Assembly: GCA_034008185.1 (NCBI GenBank)
Contig: CM067084.1
Span: 63,688,599-63,752,598, forward strand
Direction: 5' to 3'
DNA from: Gorsachius magnificus
Taxonomy: Eukaryota; Chordata; Aves; Pelecaniformes; Ardeidae
DNA length: 64,000 bases
The notes beneath the pieces were generated by a model. That model saw only the letters and a list, made by a program, of their open reading frames with translations. It did no database searches and was not told the origin of the DNA. Below are positions 33,001 through 46,650 of the stretch, piece by piece; positions within the stretch are counted from its first letter, which is position 1, and the number at the start of each line of letters is the position of its first letter. Both the position numbers and the translations under genes were made by a program.

Positions 33001-36000
33001 CAATGCAGTCATCACTGCTGCAATTCAATAATGGCTCCACAGGAGCTGTCATCCACAGTTTGCTATTCATCTTGTAAAGCCTTTGAGTTTTCAAAGTATC
33101 CACTAAAGTTGGTATTTCAATGCTGTGGACTTAAGGTTCTTTTGTATTTTCAAAACAGGTCTAAATTGAGGATGAGCGGATATTGAAATGCCCAACTTAT
33201 TGTACCTAGGTGCCAAAGGAGACGATGGAAGTGTCAAAGAGGTAATTAGATAACCAGACCCACCTCCCAGCTGAAAATGTGGGACTTTGTGGGCTTGAAT
33301 GGCACTTTGACTCAATACTGGCATTGCCTGTGGGGAATGAGCCCCTTTGTTTCAACAAAAAAAGAAAAAAAGGAAAAAAGACAAAGCGGTGGCAAAAAAA
33401 TTGGCATTAGCCACTAGCCCCAGGAAGTAAAAAATTATTATGTGATAACAACGTGAAGTATAAGGCACAGAGAGAACTTATGTTGTTTCTACTCAAGTAT
33501 AAGTTGCCCTTTACTCCATTTGATATAGACTTAGAAAGCAGGGGTCATTTTGGACTGGAAGGTTAGTGGCAATCCTGAAGGAGTTCACATTTATCATGAT
33601 TCAAGAGCCTGGATGTAGGCAGCTGTTTAACAAGCTGCTGAGATTTAAAACAAGCTGGCTGAGATTTGGGTGGGGTTTTGGGGGGTTGGTTTTGAGCTTG
33701 TTTGTTTGTTTTTCCAGACACGATTTTACCTGGCCCACTCTGAACATGTATTTTAGCTGTTAGCCTTTTGTTTGTTTGGTTTAAGCAAAAGTGTAGCCAT
33801 CTTTGGATACTAATCTGGGATAATTTAGTACAGAACAAGAGATGAAGTGTATTCTTTGAGAGTGAGAGTTAGCTTGGGTAAGGAATCAGTATTCTTACCT
33901 GAGCTCAGCTTTGGACAGGACACTACATTTTTATATGGCCTTTTCTCACAAGAAGTACCATGGTTTGCTTAGTTTACATAGATTGGAGTTTTACCTGAAG
34001 AAAATAGTCTCTGTAGGAATACTTCACACTGAAAGGAAGACAGCTTCCTCTGTCAGAACCAATGCCACTTCCATCAACATCAAGTCCATCTGTACTGAAA
34101 AGCAAAGAAAAATATTTCACTTTTTAAAATTTCCCCAATCCAACCCTATGAATTTATGAGATTGCCTTAGATTCAGGGCTCTTTGGCACAACTACTGTAT
34201 GTGCCTTCGCCTGTTGCCTTTTTGGGGGCAAGAAACATAAATAGCTTACTGCGTGGTTTCTCAGAGTATGCACTAATGTTAAATGGCGTGGGAACATGGT
34301 CGTACAGAACAGGTTGCCTTGTCCCTACCCTCTGCTACAGAAGAGGTGCAGATGGGTGACTTGGAGGCAGTGTCCTGAGCTACTGACCGGCTTTGCCCTT
34401 GACAGTCCTGGTGCTGCCACAGGAATCTGCACGTTGGTGCTGGCGTCCTGTATTGATCTGCAGAGGTCCTGGGAGGCTCTGTAGGCACAGCTCAGAGTGG
34501 GGACGATTTCTTAACGCAATCGAAATACAGCCCTGCTCTGCCTCTCTATTTCGCTGTCTCCTTTCCCTGAGCTAAATCGTACCAATTTCCCTGCCCAGAG
34601 CTCATTGCAGCGGCAGAGCTATGACTCACCTGGTAGTTTCTGAGACAGCCAGGCATTCCCCTCTAAATCTCTTCATCCCCTTCAGCCTATTTTTAAATGC
34701 TTGGCCTCTGTTCTTAAGTTCTGGTATTGAACAAAATGTAAATATAGTGCAACCTCTGGTTTTAACCTTGGCCTTGATCCTCCTCTTATTCTAGTTAAAT
34801 GCAATAAAAAAGAAAGGTAACATAAAGATGTATATTCTTTTTTTCAAAGATGTTTATAATTCTTTAAAATGCATGAGTCAGCTAAGCATTTAAAAGTAAA
34901 ATATAGATATAAAATTATTCAGACGGGGTGATATAATATAGAATTTAAATTGAGCATATTTTAGCAGCACTGGGAAACCTTACCCCAGAGCTAATAATGT
35001 AATAGATCTATCTCACCAACAACTTGGAACTTGCAACAGAGTTTTATCCACAAAGGAGAGTTCTCTGGCCTACTTTATTAAATACCTTAGAGGACTTTGC
35101 CTGCAAGATTACTTTTGAACAATACAATTTATTAAAATCTCTGTTCTTACTTTTCCTGCTGAAATTTTACCAATTTTCTATGAAAAAAAATGTATAAACA
35201 AATCCATCAGGCTAAATAAACATAATTCAACAAATGTTTCATCAAGCAGGTATATGGGGAAAACATCCTATAGTTTATTTTTCACCATCTCTTGTATACT
35301 CCTATTGACGTGTCTGCCTCTTTTGATATGGTGCATCAGGCAAGTTGTGTTCCTGATTAAGAGTATTTTTTCAAATCTGAGCAGAGGTGGAAATATAATT
35401 GAAAAATTACCCATTAAAGATGGTCCTAAAAAATAAAAAAAAAGCAAATTGATACACTGTTCTTATTTCTTATAAATGAAAATAATTTCAATTTTGGTTA
35501 ACAAATCTTAACGTGCTGAGTGCGATTATAAATCATTGCAAAAGGTTGCAGGGGGTTGAAGTTACATCATCTTTTTTTGGGGGTTTTGGGACTGTTGTTC
35601 AGCGATAATTTACATTACCATACCACTGTTGGAGGTGTGAGTATTTAAATCTATTCACTAACTAGGATTTTACATGAAGTAAAAATAACAGAACTCAATA
35701 TAGTGATGTTAATTAATAGGTATATCTGAGGTTTCTGCTTAGATTCAGTTATATATTCTAGCATTTACCTTGGAGTTCTTATGTAATTCTGTTTGATCTG
35801 AGAATTTAAGTTCATTCCATTTAATGGGAGATGTTAGATATTCAACAATAATAATTACTATTTTTAAATTAGGCCATTTATGTAAGTAGTAGGGCACGGA
35901 GCTGGCAAATAACTTTAGGCAGCCGTTTTTGCAAAAGGGTGTAAAGAATATCACAAACCCAATTTGTTTCTGGACACTTGCCCTTCTCAGGTGCTGCCTA

Positions 36001-39000
36001 CCTGCCAAATTCAAGAAAAGCAAATTGACACGCGTGAAAAATGTAGAAGACTAATTCTAGAGAACAAAAGTAGGAAATTCATATCACTTATTAGGCAATG
36101 CCAAAATCCAGGTGCAGACAACTAAACTGTCACAAGAAAAATATCTAATTAACATGTAACTCATTCCCTGTATATGGAGAGGCGCTAATGTGATAAAGGA
36201 CTCTACCATGAAAAAGAAATGAAACAGATGAAATTTCCATGAACCAATTGTCATACCCAATCCAATTTAGAAAGAGAGAGGAAGGTATTTGATCTGACAT
36301 TAATAACATTCATTTACCTGTAGCTGATGGGAAAAAACCCAAAGCAAATCAAACCGCCTAGGAACCCAAGACATGAAGAAATGATTGAAGGTAAGGGGGT
36401 ATGTTTGTGTGCATGTGTGTGGGCAGTAGGTTCAGAGAGATGGGGTTAATTATGAAGTGGGAAGACATACAGTCAAAAGTGAGCATAGCTTAGAACTCCA
36501 CCTAAATGGCTATCCCAAAGAAAGATGGGAAAGAACACTTGACTTGGAAATAATTAAAAAATGCTGGAATTCCTTGTACATATTAGATGGTAAATGTAAT
36601 TTTTAAGAATATAAGATTACAAAATTATATATACAAATATCATCAAATTAGAAACTACAGTGGAGGTAGAGAATTAGACAAAATCCTTTTAAAGTCTTTA
36701 AAGACTTAAAGTCTTTTTACTCAGATTGGGAAACCCTTCCTAGTCTGGCCAGTGCTAGACAAATAATAAAAAGTCAACAGGGACAGACTGGAGTGTGCAT
36801 AAGTGTTTTAGAGGTGTTTAACTAAATCCTTGAAGAGGGCTGTTGACGTGACCCTCCTGTGAACAAGGACTGTTGGGATGTGCCCACCGGAGGAACCTGC
36901 CCTCCGGGGTGGAAGGGACTGCCAAGAAAATGTTGTGGGCAGCTGGTTCACCTGAGGAAAGAATGAAGCTACAGTTTGGGGGCTTTGGAAGGAAAAATTT
37001 GAATTTCCTGAGAAGTAACTCAGAATATTTCACAAGCATAACTTCAAAACAAATGAAAGGTATTTATGAAACAGAAAGTAATTTGGACACCTTACGTTAA
37101 GCTTGGAATATTTTTTTTTAACACAGTTCTGTGAGGAAAAGCTTTTGCATTGTTGGAACACTTAATAGTTTCAATGTGTTTTATTCCAGAATATAATGAA
37201 AAACATTTTAAAAAAATGTGATTTACATTTTACCTTACTGTGAATGCAGTTTTAGCATAGGGGGAAATGACAAAGATCTAAAGCAGTTTGTATAAAAAAC
37301 CAAACCAAACCAAAGCAACAACAAAAAATGCCGCTCTGTAGGTAGGCTACAGTGTTTTAGTCTTTGGTAAAATTTAAATACAAAGCAAATACTCAAACCT
37401 ATAGTTCTGGTGAGTTTTTTGTGACCTGTTAATGCATTTGTACATTAAAAGGTTTGAAATGGGTCCTCTGTTTTATCACAAACTGTCTTGCACCGGAATA
37501 ATGCCTGTTTAGGTGCAGTACTGATCTCTAGGGCTGTTCCCATACTAATTGCTTGTGGGACCTCGTTGGGGGACTGTCAAAGAAACAAACCTCCCAGCTG
37601 AGAGGGTGCAGAGCTGAAGCAGGAGGCAATGAACTGTGGTGGCAGCTCTGAGGCCAGACACAGTGTCCCATGTGTCTTCCTCTGCACAGTGATGGAAAAC
37701 CCCCATACAAATAGGAGGGAAAGGATCCGTAACAATAACCCCCTCAACAAAACTGTTTGCAGATCTTGGGTTAGATGACTAAATATGTTTCCTCTCTACA
37801 TTTATGCTTTCTATAGTTAATGCCTTCCTTGTGATTTTTAAGAGTTGAGAATTGAGTTATACAATTTAAAATTGGAGCAACACAACATTTCAAAATAATA
37901 TTCCAATGGAATGAAATGAGATGGTTTAGTAGCCTACAGTTTAACATGGAAGCTCATACACACGCTCACACACATGTACAAAGTCAATGTACTTGCATTC
38001 ATAATTATTTTGTAACTATGTTTTGCTCCTTTCTCCTCTCTGTATTTTCAGTGTCACATTGTCATCTTTGCCTCCTTCAGAAATGAAGCCATTTCTAATT
38101 TATAGCTCGGGTTTCATATTCTCATAGTTCCCAAAGCCTGAATGTGCTTTTTGCTTTTGGTACTACCTCTGTGCACAGAGGCCTATTGAAATAACAGGGA
38201 CTCCTGAAGTCAACAGCACCATCAGGTCCTGGGGTGACCCATTCAGTTGTTCCTTTTCTGTATTTTTCTCTGTATCACTGGCAGTACAACACCATCCCTC
38301 TTCCTCTCATGTGCCGTATGCAAAAACTCAGATACACTTCATATTTAGGGTCTTGGAGCAGGAGCATCCTGTCTCTGCACTGCACCTGGGAAGAGTATCT
38401 CTGAACTGGGATGCAGGCCGAAAGCAGTCCCTTTGCAAAGTATATTTCTCTGCTGCAGTGTTTTTGCTGCCTGACTTCTTGTTCCCGGGCCATTTTTACC
38501 TGCAACCTAGGGCTGCCTGCAAGGAGGCTCTACTTGGAAAGCAGGTTGCCAGACTTTGCCATTGCTTTCTGAAACTACACAAAAGCCAAGCAAAATAGTC
38601 CCAAAATATTAATGAATGTTACTGTTTGGTTATATTATATTAATCTCATTGTCTGACACTGGCCATAGCAGAGGTTGGAAAACAGTACAAAAATTCCTCA
38701 TTTGTGAAAAAGCACCTGAATCATAAAAATTAAGTATAAGCTAGAGGTTTTGTGATGCACATTGCTGCAGAAGCAGAAAAGCCCCAAGAGTTACTGATTT
38801 TCTAATGAATGCCATGGAGGCATGACCTCAGATCTCTTCCTCATGCCCTGCAATGCCCGTGACACCACTGGTGACATTAACAGTTGTCCAAGGCTTCCGT
38901 TGTGTGTACTGCTGCGCACATCCAGGCTGACACTCCGGGTTTGTCATTGCGTACGATACACACACATCCCGTCAGCCCCAGCTGTAATATTTACACAACA

Positions 39001-40075
39001 GATTGGATTAAAACATTTGCAGGAGCCTGTTATGAATATCTCTTCAGATAATTTTTGTGGGAATACTTTTGTTTGTTGATTAGCTAGATACTAGTCTCCG
39101 ATACGGTATTTTTGGGCGAGGTTATTTAGAGACTGAAAAGGTTGGGGGGAATTCATATACCTATATGAGATGTCTACCTGGTGGAATATTCCTCCCACTC
39201 TCTGAGATGCCAAGGCAGAAGCCGGCTCCAGGGCAGGAGCTGCATAACTGTGCAAGCGCAGTGCTGAGCTGGAGACAGAAGGTCCTGCTAAGGGTGTTGT
39301 AAGCTAATGAATGCAGACCTTATCCTGCTGGATTACAAACCTAACTTTTTAAATAATACAAGCCAAAGTAGAAAGTGAAAATGATAGACCTGCCCTTCAG
39401 TTGTGTTGTAAATTTTATACATGACTGAACTTGGAGCGCTCCTTGCTGTTCCTTATATTGCCAGTGTTGTTTCTTGCCTCTTAAAGGTCTGCTCCTAGTC
39501 TCAGGTCTCACACTTAATTGTTTGTAATTATAATTAGAATGTAAGTTCCTCATCTTCCCATGTGGTCATGAAGCCAGGAACATCTCCGATCACAGCGAAC
39601 TCCTACAAAAGGATAATTATATTTTTAAGGAAGTGGATAAAGGAAAAAACCTGCTCTCAGGATGGAATCTTGTGCAGTCTTCAGTAAATGATAAATTGGG
39701 GGTTAATATCAGGGGAAGTAATGCCAGATTTTAACAAGACCAGTGAAGCACAGTTTAATCCAGAAAGACCAAGTGCAAAAAATAAAAACTCCTGTGTTTG
39801 AGACAACAGACCTGATTTGTTCCCAGGGTGAAATTCACCTCTGCAAAGGGTCCTGCCCAAAGCCTCTATAAATCCCTTCTTCCAAAAGCTTAAGCAAGAT
39901 CCAAGCAGTGACCAGCCTTTATGTTGTCCTTATGCACATGCATAGATTTCATCTCGGCGAGAAAACTGTGGAGGTTTGCAATTGGCTTCAGTGGCAGCAG
40001 AACAGTGACATTTTTTAAACCTCTTTTTTTTTTTTTTCCTCCCCTGCAAAACTCTTTCTGTAAAATGTAAGAACT
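30094..40075. other. Unannotated intron-like DNA
   Basis: No gene, RNA gene or transposon recognised over about 10 kb. A 16-bp perfect palindrome lies at 36692-36707. Confidence 0.5.
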
Positions 40076-40126
40076 GGTTCAAATCATCTCCCTTTTCTGT
40101 GGTTCAAATCATCTCCCTTTTTCTGT
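40076..40126 (+). repeat. 25-bp tandem duplication
   Basis: GGTTCAAATCATCTCCC followed by TTTTCTGT occurs twice head to tail (40076-40100 and 40101-40126); the second copy has one extra T in its T run. Confidence 0.95.
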
Positions 40127-43100
40127 CCTCATATGGATTTTGCAGGGGAACCATACTGAGAATCATGTTTCCAGCACAGAGAAAATGAAAAAAATACTTG
40201 AGGTGATTTCTTGGAATTTATTTTGGTTATCAGGCAGCTTTAGGTTATTTGATCAACTGCACCTGAATCTTGTCTTGATGTGAAAATTTAAACAAATATT
40301 TTTGTCAGCGGAGAAGAATGCCTCCAGCAACAAAAGGCATGTTTGATGCATGCTTCTGACTCTTTTCTATCTGCTCCAATTTTTTGTGTCAGATCCACAC
40401 AGCCAGAAGATCTGGATATCCTTTCTTCAGATTTTCAGTTAGCTGCAGTGAGTAAAATAATGCCATGCCAAGATTATCTGTACTGAAGATGATGAAAGCT
40501 GGTTCTGTAAAAAGATTTCTTAGGAAATGGTGCTCTGCAAACTTTTAACAGATCTCTAGAAGAACCTGTGCCAAAACCCAGTGTGCTCTGGTTTTGTCCC
40601 TCCTTCCATAATGTGGCTAACGTTAACTACCTGAGTGTTAATTTTAGTTTCTTTTCTTCTCTTTCATCAACTGGATGTCAAGATGATGTCTATATTTCAT
40701 GCACATGAAGCAAATGGGGAAAGTTTCTCTGTGGATACCTTTTCTGCTTTTTAATAAATTCTTTCTTTTGCCTGAAGAGAATTAGAAGCTGGCTTTTGAC
40801 CTCCATTAATTTTTTTAATTTAATAGTTCTCTGCATGCATTAATAAATATTATTAACCATACTTTGTACTGCAGCATTTCCATTTCCTCTTCCTCCAATG
40901 CTTTCTCATTTGCTGCAGCAGGTGTCCAGTTAAGAACAGGTTAGGAAAAGCAGAGGGAATAAATAGAGGAAATCTGGGCCCATATCTCGCCTCTTCCCCA
41001 AATATAAAGTCTTAACATGTCTCCGTCTACAAGGTTGCTTTATAAGTGACTGCTTCTCAAAGCAAAGCTGTAATTATAAATGAAGGGTTATTTGATAGCT
41101 TTCTGAAGGAAAAAAAAACCCACTTAAAATCCCATAATTTAAAAATGATCAGAAGTGTTTTCCGAATGCGATATCCTGGGTAGCTATTGCATGTGCAGAT
41201 TTTCAGCCAGACTGCGCTCACTTCATTCACCTTGATTTCCACAGGGCTGCTTCTAGAGCCAGGTAAATCCCCTTTAGAGTAGCATCCTCCAAATCCTGCC
41301 TTTAATATGTCGGTTCTTTCAGCAGATCTTCCAATTTACCCCAATACTAAATAATTCAGCTCCAAAGGAGGAAGAGGCTCTAAGCTTACAGCATGTCCTG
41401 AAGTCAAGCTGTAGTTGCCACCTCTGAATGGCAGCACAAGCCATCAGACTTAGAACCTTCCTATGGGCCAGGTAAAGCAAGCAGTGTATGCAAGTCCAGT
41501 AGCTGTCTGTTCATTTGCTACTAAGGCAAATAATTCTTTCTTTGTTTTTTAGAGATAGGAAAAAAGTGGCTCCTGACAGCTATTGTTAAGAGGCTATCCC
41601 CTTACCAGTCCTCTGGCTAAGCATTTATCATGCAGGAACAATTGGCCCCTCTAGTGGAACCAACAATGTACTGCAAGTTGTGTTTATGGTTATTTATAAT
41701 TAACAATGCAAATCGAGCCACAGGTTTTTTTGCAAGAGCCATAACATGGTGACTTGCTTGCATAGTGTCACAACATGAAGCAAGCTTTTCTAAAATACCC
41801 TATTGTAAATCTTCAAAGTGAAGGCCCCCTTTTTTGATGATGTCCAGAAAAGATCAAAGAAGAGAAAAATTGCCAACCCTCCTCCTTACAACTTCCTTTG
41901 TGCTTCTCAAGGCACAGTGTCTATTTTGCAATCGTCTCCTTTTCAATGCATTTTTTTTTTCTCTAGAGGCTGTATGAATATTGTACAATGCCAAGTACAT
42001 CTATTGGCACTTCACAAAGAACCTGGAATAATAAGTAAAAAGGATATGCCCCTAACCATGCAAAAAGACTATGCTTGTTCTGGTATCATTTACATCAGTG
42101 GTTTTTATCTTCTTTGCGGCACTCATATCCCAAAATATTTTCAAGTGCAGGTTGCTGTATGACAAATTTGAACCCTTTGGCAACAAGCTTGGCTTCTGAG
42201 CCCCTTAGAAGCAGTCTGTGGGTTGAAAATCCCTTATTTACATTTTACCACATAGATTGTTTGATTCAGATAGTTAATGACTGGGAAATAATTAAAAAAG
42301 TATTTAAGGAAATTTAACAACAACGAAGGATAATTTTGCATGAAAGTTTTTACAAAGGTTACTGTCTGAGGCAATGGATTCAGAGTACTTTTCCATAGAA
42401 GAAATGGAAAATGTAGACATGAATAGAATGAAGTAAGGAAGGGCAAGTCATGCGCAGAGCACACTCACACCCTGGTTTTTCTTCAAAAAGCTCTTTCATT
42501 CAGTTCCTTCCTGGCACTCCTCCTTTGTTTATCTGTCACCACTGGCTTTGCCCACATCCTTTAGCATTTGAATTGCTGCTTCATGCTTTTCATTCTGTCT
42601 TCTTGCATCATCTTCTTTGGCATTTGGTAAAGCTAGAGACACTAATGGCATTAGATAGAAAGGTAAAAGGTAAAAAAAAGAGGAGATAACTTTGCTCACG
42701 CCAGAGAATCTTGGATCAACACATGCACACACATCCTTCTCCAAAATGCACAGCCTTGTTTTAACTGACCAGTAAAATAGTCCATAGGTTTCCAAGACAG
42801 TTTTCTTGGCTGGCTGAAGAGCACATTTTGATCAAACATTCATGCTTTTTTGTCATGTTTGGTGCTCCTTATGACTGTAACATTTTTTAAAGAATATGAG
42901 GTACATCAAAAAGGGGCAGTGAATCTACTCTTATGACAAATCTTAGGTGTAACAAATCATTCCCTAAGAGTTTAGTGCTCCAGAAAACGCAAAATTAAGG
43001 CAGTCATTGCTCATGAAAATGGCTGTCTTAGCCTTGTAACATATAGTTTGTGAATAAAATTTTGTGTTTCCCTCCACTGAACTCAGAGCATGGCACGGCG

Positions 43101-43930
43101 AAGCTGGAAGCATCAGAAGCCCACAAAATGCTTAATTTTTATAGACTTCTATAAAGATAAATCGATCAATTAATTATTTACCCCCAAATGCCTACAATCC
43201 TGTTAAGATGCATGCTACTGGAGCACCTCTTCAGGAGCAACAGCACATGGCGTAGCTGGCTCTATAGGCAGGAGGCTTCTCAAGGGGGAAAAAGGGAATA
43301 CTAAAGTCAGGTACTTGTCAAATTACCCTTAAAAAATCTTTGCGTTGTAGGGCAATGAGTGTGAAATAAGAATAAAGAGAATTTCCAAGTGTCTCGAATG
43401 CAGAAAGGGATGTGGTTTGATGAACAGATGAGTAAACATCTTGACAGGGAAACAGCACAAGTTCAGTGGTCCAATAGGTCTGGTTCAACACAGACTTCAG
43501 TGATCCATTTTTCGGTGTCTATCCCAGATGTTTGAGAACACACAGACACACACATACAGAAAGGGTCCTCTAATAAGAAGGGTGTTATAAAAATAATCAA
43601 ATCTTAATGCAGGTTTATACCTTATTCCACTTAACCATTTATATCTCCCCACCTTATTTTGTCCTTAAGTTTTGTTTATGCCAGAGAACATACACATGAA
43701 AGGTCTGTGATTTTCCCATTGACAATAAGGTCATTATGATGTCCATAGGAATATCTGTCACATACTATTTTTCTACAAATCACAACATGATAAACTATAA
43801 TGATGCCTTTTAAGATGTTATAGTATGAGATGTTAACAAGTATTTTGGGAAATCTAAATGGCAGTGTCATTGTCAGGATACTCCAGATCAGCAACTCTAT
43901 ACTGTCAGAGGATCACGTCTGTCTTTCTAT
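40127..43930. other. Unannotated DNA
   Basis: Nothing recognisable. Confidence 0.5.
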
Positions 43931-43960
43931 TTCCCTCCCTTCCTCCTTCCCTCCCTCCCT
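43931..43960 (+). repeat. TTCC/CTCC-rich pyrimidine tract
   Basis: Thirty unbroken pyrimidines made of TTCC and CTCC units, continuing in interrupted form to about 43990. Confidence 0.85.
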
Positions 43961-45632
43961 GCTGTCCTGCCATCCTGCCTTTATTTCCTTTCTCTTTTTC
44001 CTTCTTACCTTCTTCATTAAGTCATAAAGCTAGGACTGCAGTTATTCCCATATAACTTTTCTTCCTGCAGTAACATCTGCCAAAACAGGGCATTAGTACT
44101 CACATAAAATTTCCCAGTACAGGTGCAGGTCTCTGATAGGGAACCCTATAAATGAAGATCTGTAAGTCTGGGACAATCCATATTATTTGGAAGAAAAATA
44201 GAAATAAATAGAGAAAGAAAGGGTGTAAAATATGTTTGTCTGATACTGGCTGCATTGTGGATTCCAGCCAGATGATTCTTTGTCTCCATTTTTGCTTCTG
44301 TAATTCCCACAACTGCACCAAATATCTGGACACCACTGCATTCTGGTTTTATACACATAAAAGAGATTGCCTCTCTAAGGAATGTTGTTTGTTTAAAAAA
44401 ATCACACTAAAGCTTAATATTAGTAGTTAAGGAAACACTCCTGAGTCCAGTCAAATCACAGAGCTAAAGAATTCAATGTCTTATCTATAAGAGATAGCTC
44501 TGAACTGTAACGACTGTATATATATTCTACAGCTGTCAAGAAAAGATCCAACATCAGTCCAAGATCAAATTAGAGATAACATCAAATCTATATCAGGAAA
44601 TAAAAGACATACAAATCCTTGAAGGGCAGGTGTAAATTGGATAAGCCCAAATCCTGTAAGACTAAGAGAATGCAAAAGGTATTCAAAGGCAAGAGCCAAA
44701 ATTTAGGGTTCTGTATACCAGAAAAGTATTGTATTATATATTATAACCACATGTGAGACAACATTAGGCAGAAAGATTTGACTTCAGTGCATAGTCAAAG
44801 AGTTGATGTATTTAAAAAAGAAAAGCAAGAAGAAATTCAAGCAGAACACTAAATCAAATTTAACAATAGTAGGAATATAGAAATTATAGGTAGGGCAAGG
44901 TACTACTGTAAATCTTGTATGGGAAAATGAAGCTAGGAAATCCATCTGTTGTGGACAAGTCAAAGCCAATGTTTGACATCACATGTAGCCGTAAATTTTA
45001 GGTATGTGTATCTACAACAGTGTTTCTTGTGTGTTTAGAAGCAGCAAATTAATCTATAAATTGGAACAGTAAGCTAGAGAAGCCAGTAAGATAGAAGCCT
45101 GAAACTCAGAATAAAAATAAATCAGTTTTGTTAGCCCCTAACAGATTGAAATCCTGGCAGGGTAGAAGAAATGCAAAGGCCCTGCTGTGAGACCGAGGCA
45201 GGCTCCACAGATATCTGATGAAGGTAAATGTTAGTATACTAATGAACCATTTGTGCCTGAAGGACGGATGTTGGAAAAGTTAAAGTTGTTTATTATGTTT
45301 AGCAGAACTCTACAAAGCCTGTAAGGATTCTGATGGCACAAGAAGAGGACATCAGCATCTTTACTCCATGTATTCATAAATCCAGGACTGAAAATAAAAC
45401 AAATCACATGCCTGAAAAAGACTTCATGAGGCTATCTTGCCACTGGATGGGAGGATCAGTGGTACCTGTCTGTTGTTTTGGGCAGATGTTAGTCTAATCT
45501 GTTTTATCGGAACTTACAGTGCTGGCAACTCCAACACCCCAATTTTACGAAACTCGATGTCATCAAAATTCCAAATTTATCTAGGACATTTTATTTATTA
45601 GAATAATTTATTTTATAACATTTCTAGCCTAC
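43961..45632. other. Unannotated AT-rich DNA
   Basis: Nothing recognisable. Confidence 0.5.
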
Positions 45633-45653
45633 TCTAGTCTAGTCTAGTCTAGT
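45633..45653 (+). repeat. TCTAG pentanucleotide repeat
   Basis: TCTAG is repeated four times without error plus one extra base. Confidence 0.95.
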
Positions 45654-45737
45654 GTATTTCAGGTCATCAACATGCTGGAAGTCCTTCCCTGCTTGGTGCC
45701 ATAATAATAATTTTTCTAGAATACCAGTCACTAGTAA

Positions 45738-45836
45738 TAGAATCACAGAATCACAGAATGGCAAGGGTTGGAAGGGACCTTGGGAGATCATCTAGTCCAA
45801 CCCTCCTGCTAAAGCAGGTTCACTTAGATCATGTTG
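45738..45836 (-). mobile_element. CR1 LINE 3' tail fragment
   Basis: The plus strand reads AGAATCACAGAATCACAGAATGG and then GGTTGGAAGGGACCTTGGGAGATCATCTAGTCCAACCC, split here only for description; this is the reverse complement of the CR1 3' end with two octamers. Similarity ends after GCAGGTTCACTTAGATCATG. Only about 100 bp remain, all untranslated. Confidence 0.93.
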
Positions 45837-46084
45837 CAAATATTATATATATAAAATACAGAAATATTGACTGGTACTGGACTGAGGACAAACCCTTGTG
45901 GAAGTATAACACAAATATGGCAGTAAGCTATTGACATTTCCTCAAAAATATCCATCTTATCTAGATTCTGTGAGTACCTTTATCCCTGCAAATAAGTAGA
46001 AGAGCTACCTATGAAAGCTGAAAAATTGTGTTCCTGGCATGTCCAACAAATAGCTTTTCTATTATGCTCAATGGGAAACTATTT

Positions 46085-46152
46085 TTTTCCTGGTTTCCTT
46101 CGATGACCTCTAAAGGTCCCTTCCAACCCAAAACTTTCTATGATTCTATGAA
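46085..46152 (+). mobile_element. CR1 LINE 3' tail fragment
   Basis: GATGACCTCTAAAGGTCCC and then TTCCAACCCAAAACTTTCT end in TATGATTCTATGA, the CR1 3' end with its octamer, here on the plus strand. Only the last 60-70 bp are present. Confidence 0.88.
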
Positions 46153-46566
46153 TACTCAGGTCCTTAAAGAATTCTATCTTCTGACACCACATGTTCCTTT
46201 TCAAGTGCATTTCATTTTGATTCCATGCTTTTCTCATTTTTGGCCCTAAACTTGTGCTGTAGTTTTATATATATGCTTAGTTTCTAACCTAAATTCTCTT
46301 TCTGTAGATTAGGTTTGAAATCTCATGTTCAAATTTATATCTCAAACTGGTGTTGTAGTGTGCTTGCTAGCTTTCCTCTCTGCTTCTGTTGTAATATTTT
46401 GTCTGAAGCATCTGCTGGTTCTCCTTGAATATCATTCTCTGAGACCAGCATCACTGGACATCTCATCGTATCTTTTTTGAAATCTATTGGTTTTATTTGT
46501 TCTATCCCTCTCCAAGCATTTTAAACTCTACCATTCCATGCAAATGTTCATCTCTTAATTCTCTGT

Positions 46567-46650
46567 TAGAATCATAGAATGGTTTGGGTTGGAGGGGACC
46601 CCTAGAGGTTATCTAGTCCAAACCCCAGTCTCTGTTGGTTAGAGGCATTT
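46567..46650 (-). mobile_element. CR1 LINE 3' tail fragment
   Basis: The plus strand shows TAGAATCATAGAATGGTTTGG followed by GGAGGGGACCCCTAGAGGTTATC, the reverse complement of a CR1 3' end of another subfamily than the copy at 45738. About 80 bp are left. Confidence 0.9.
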
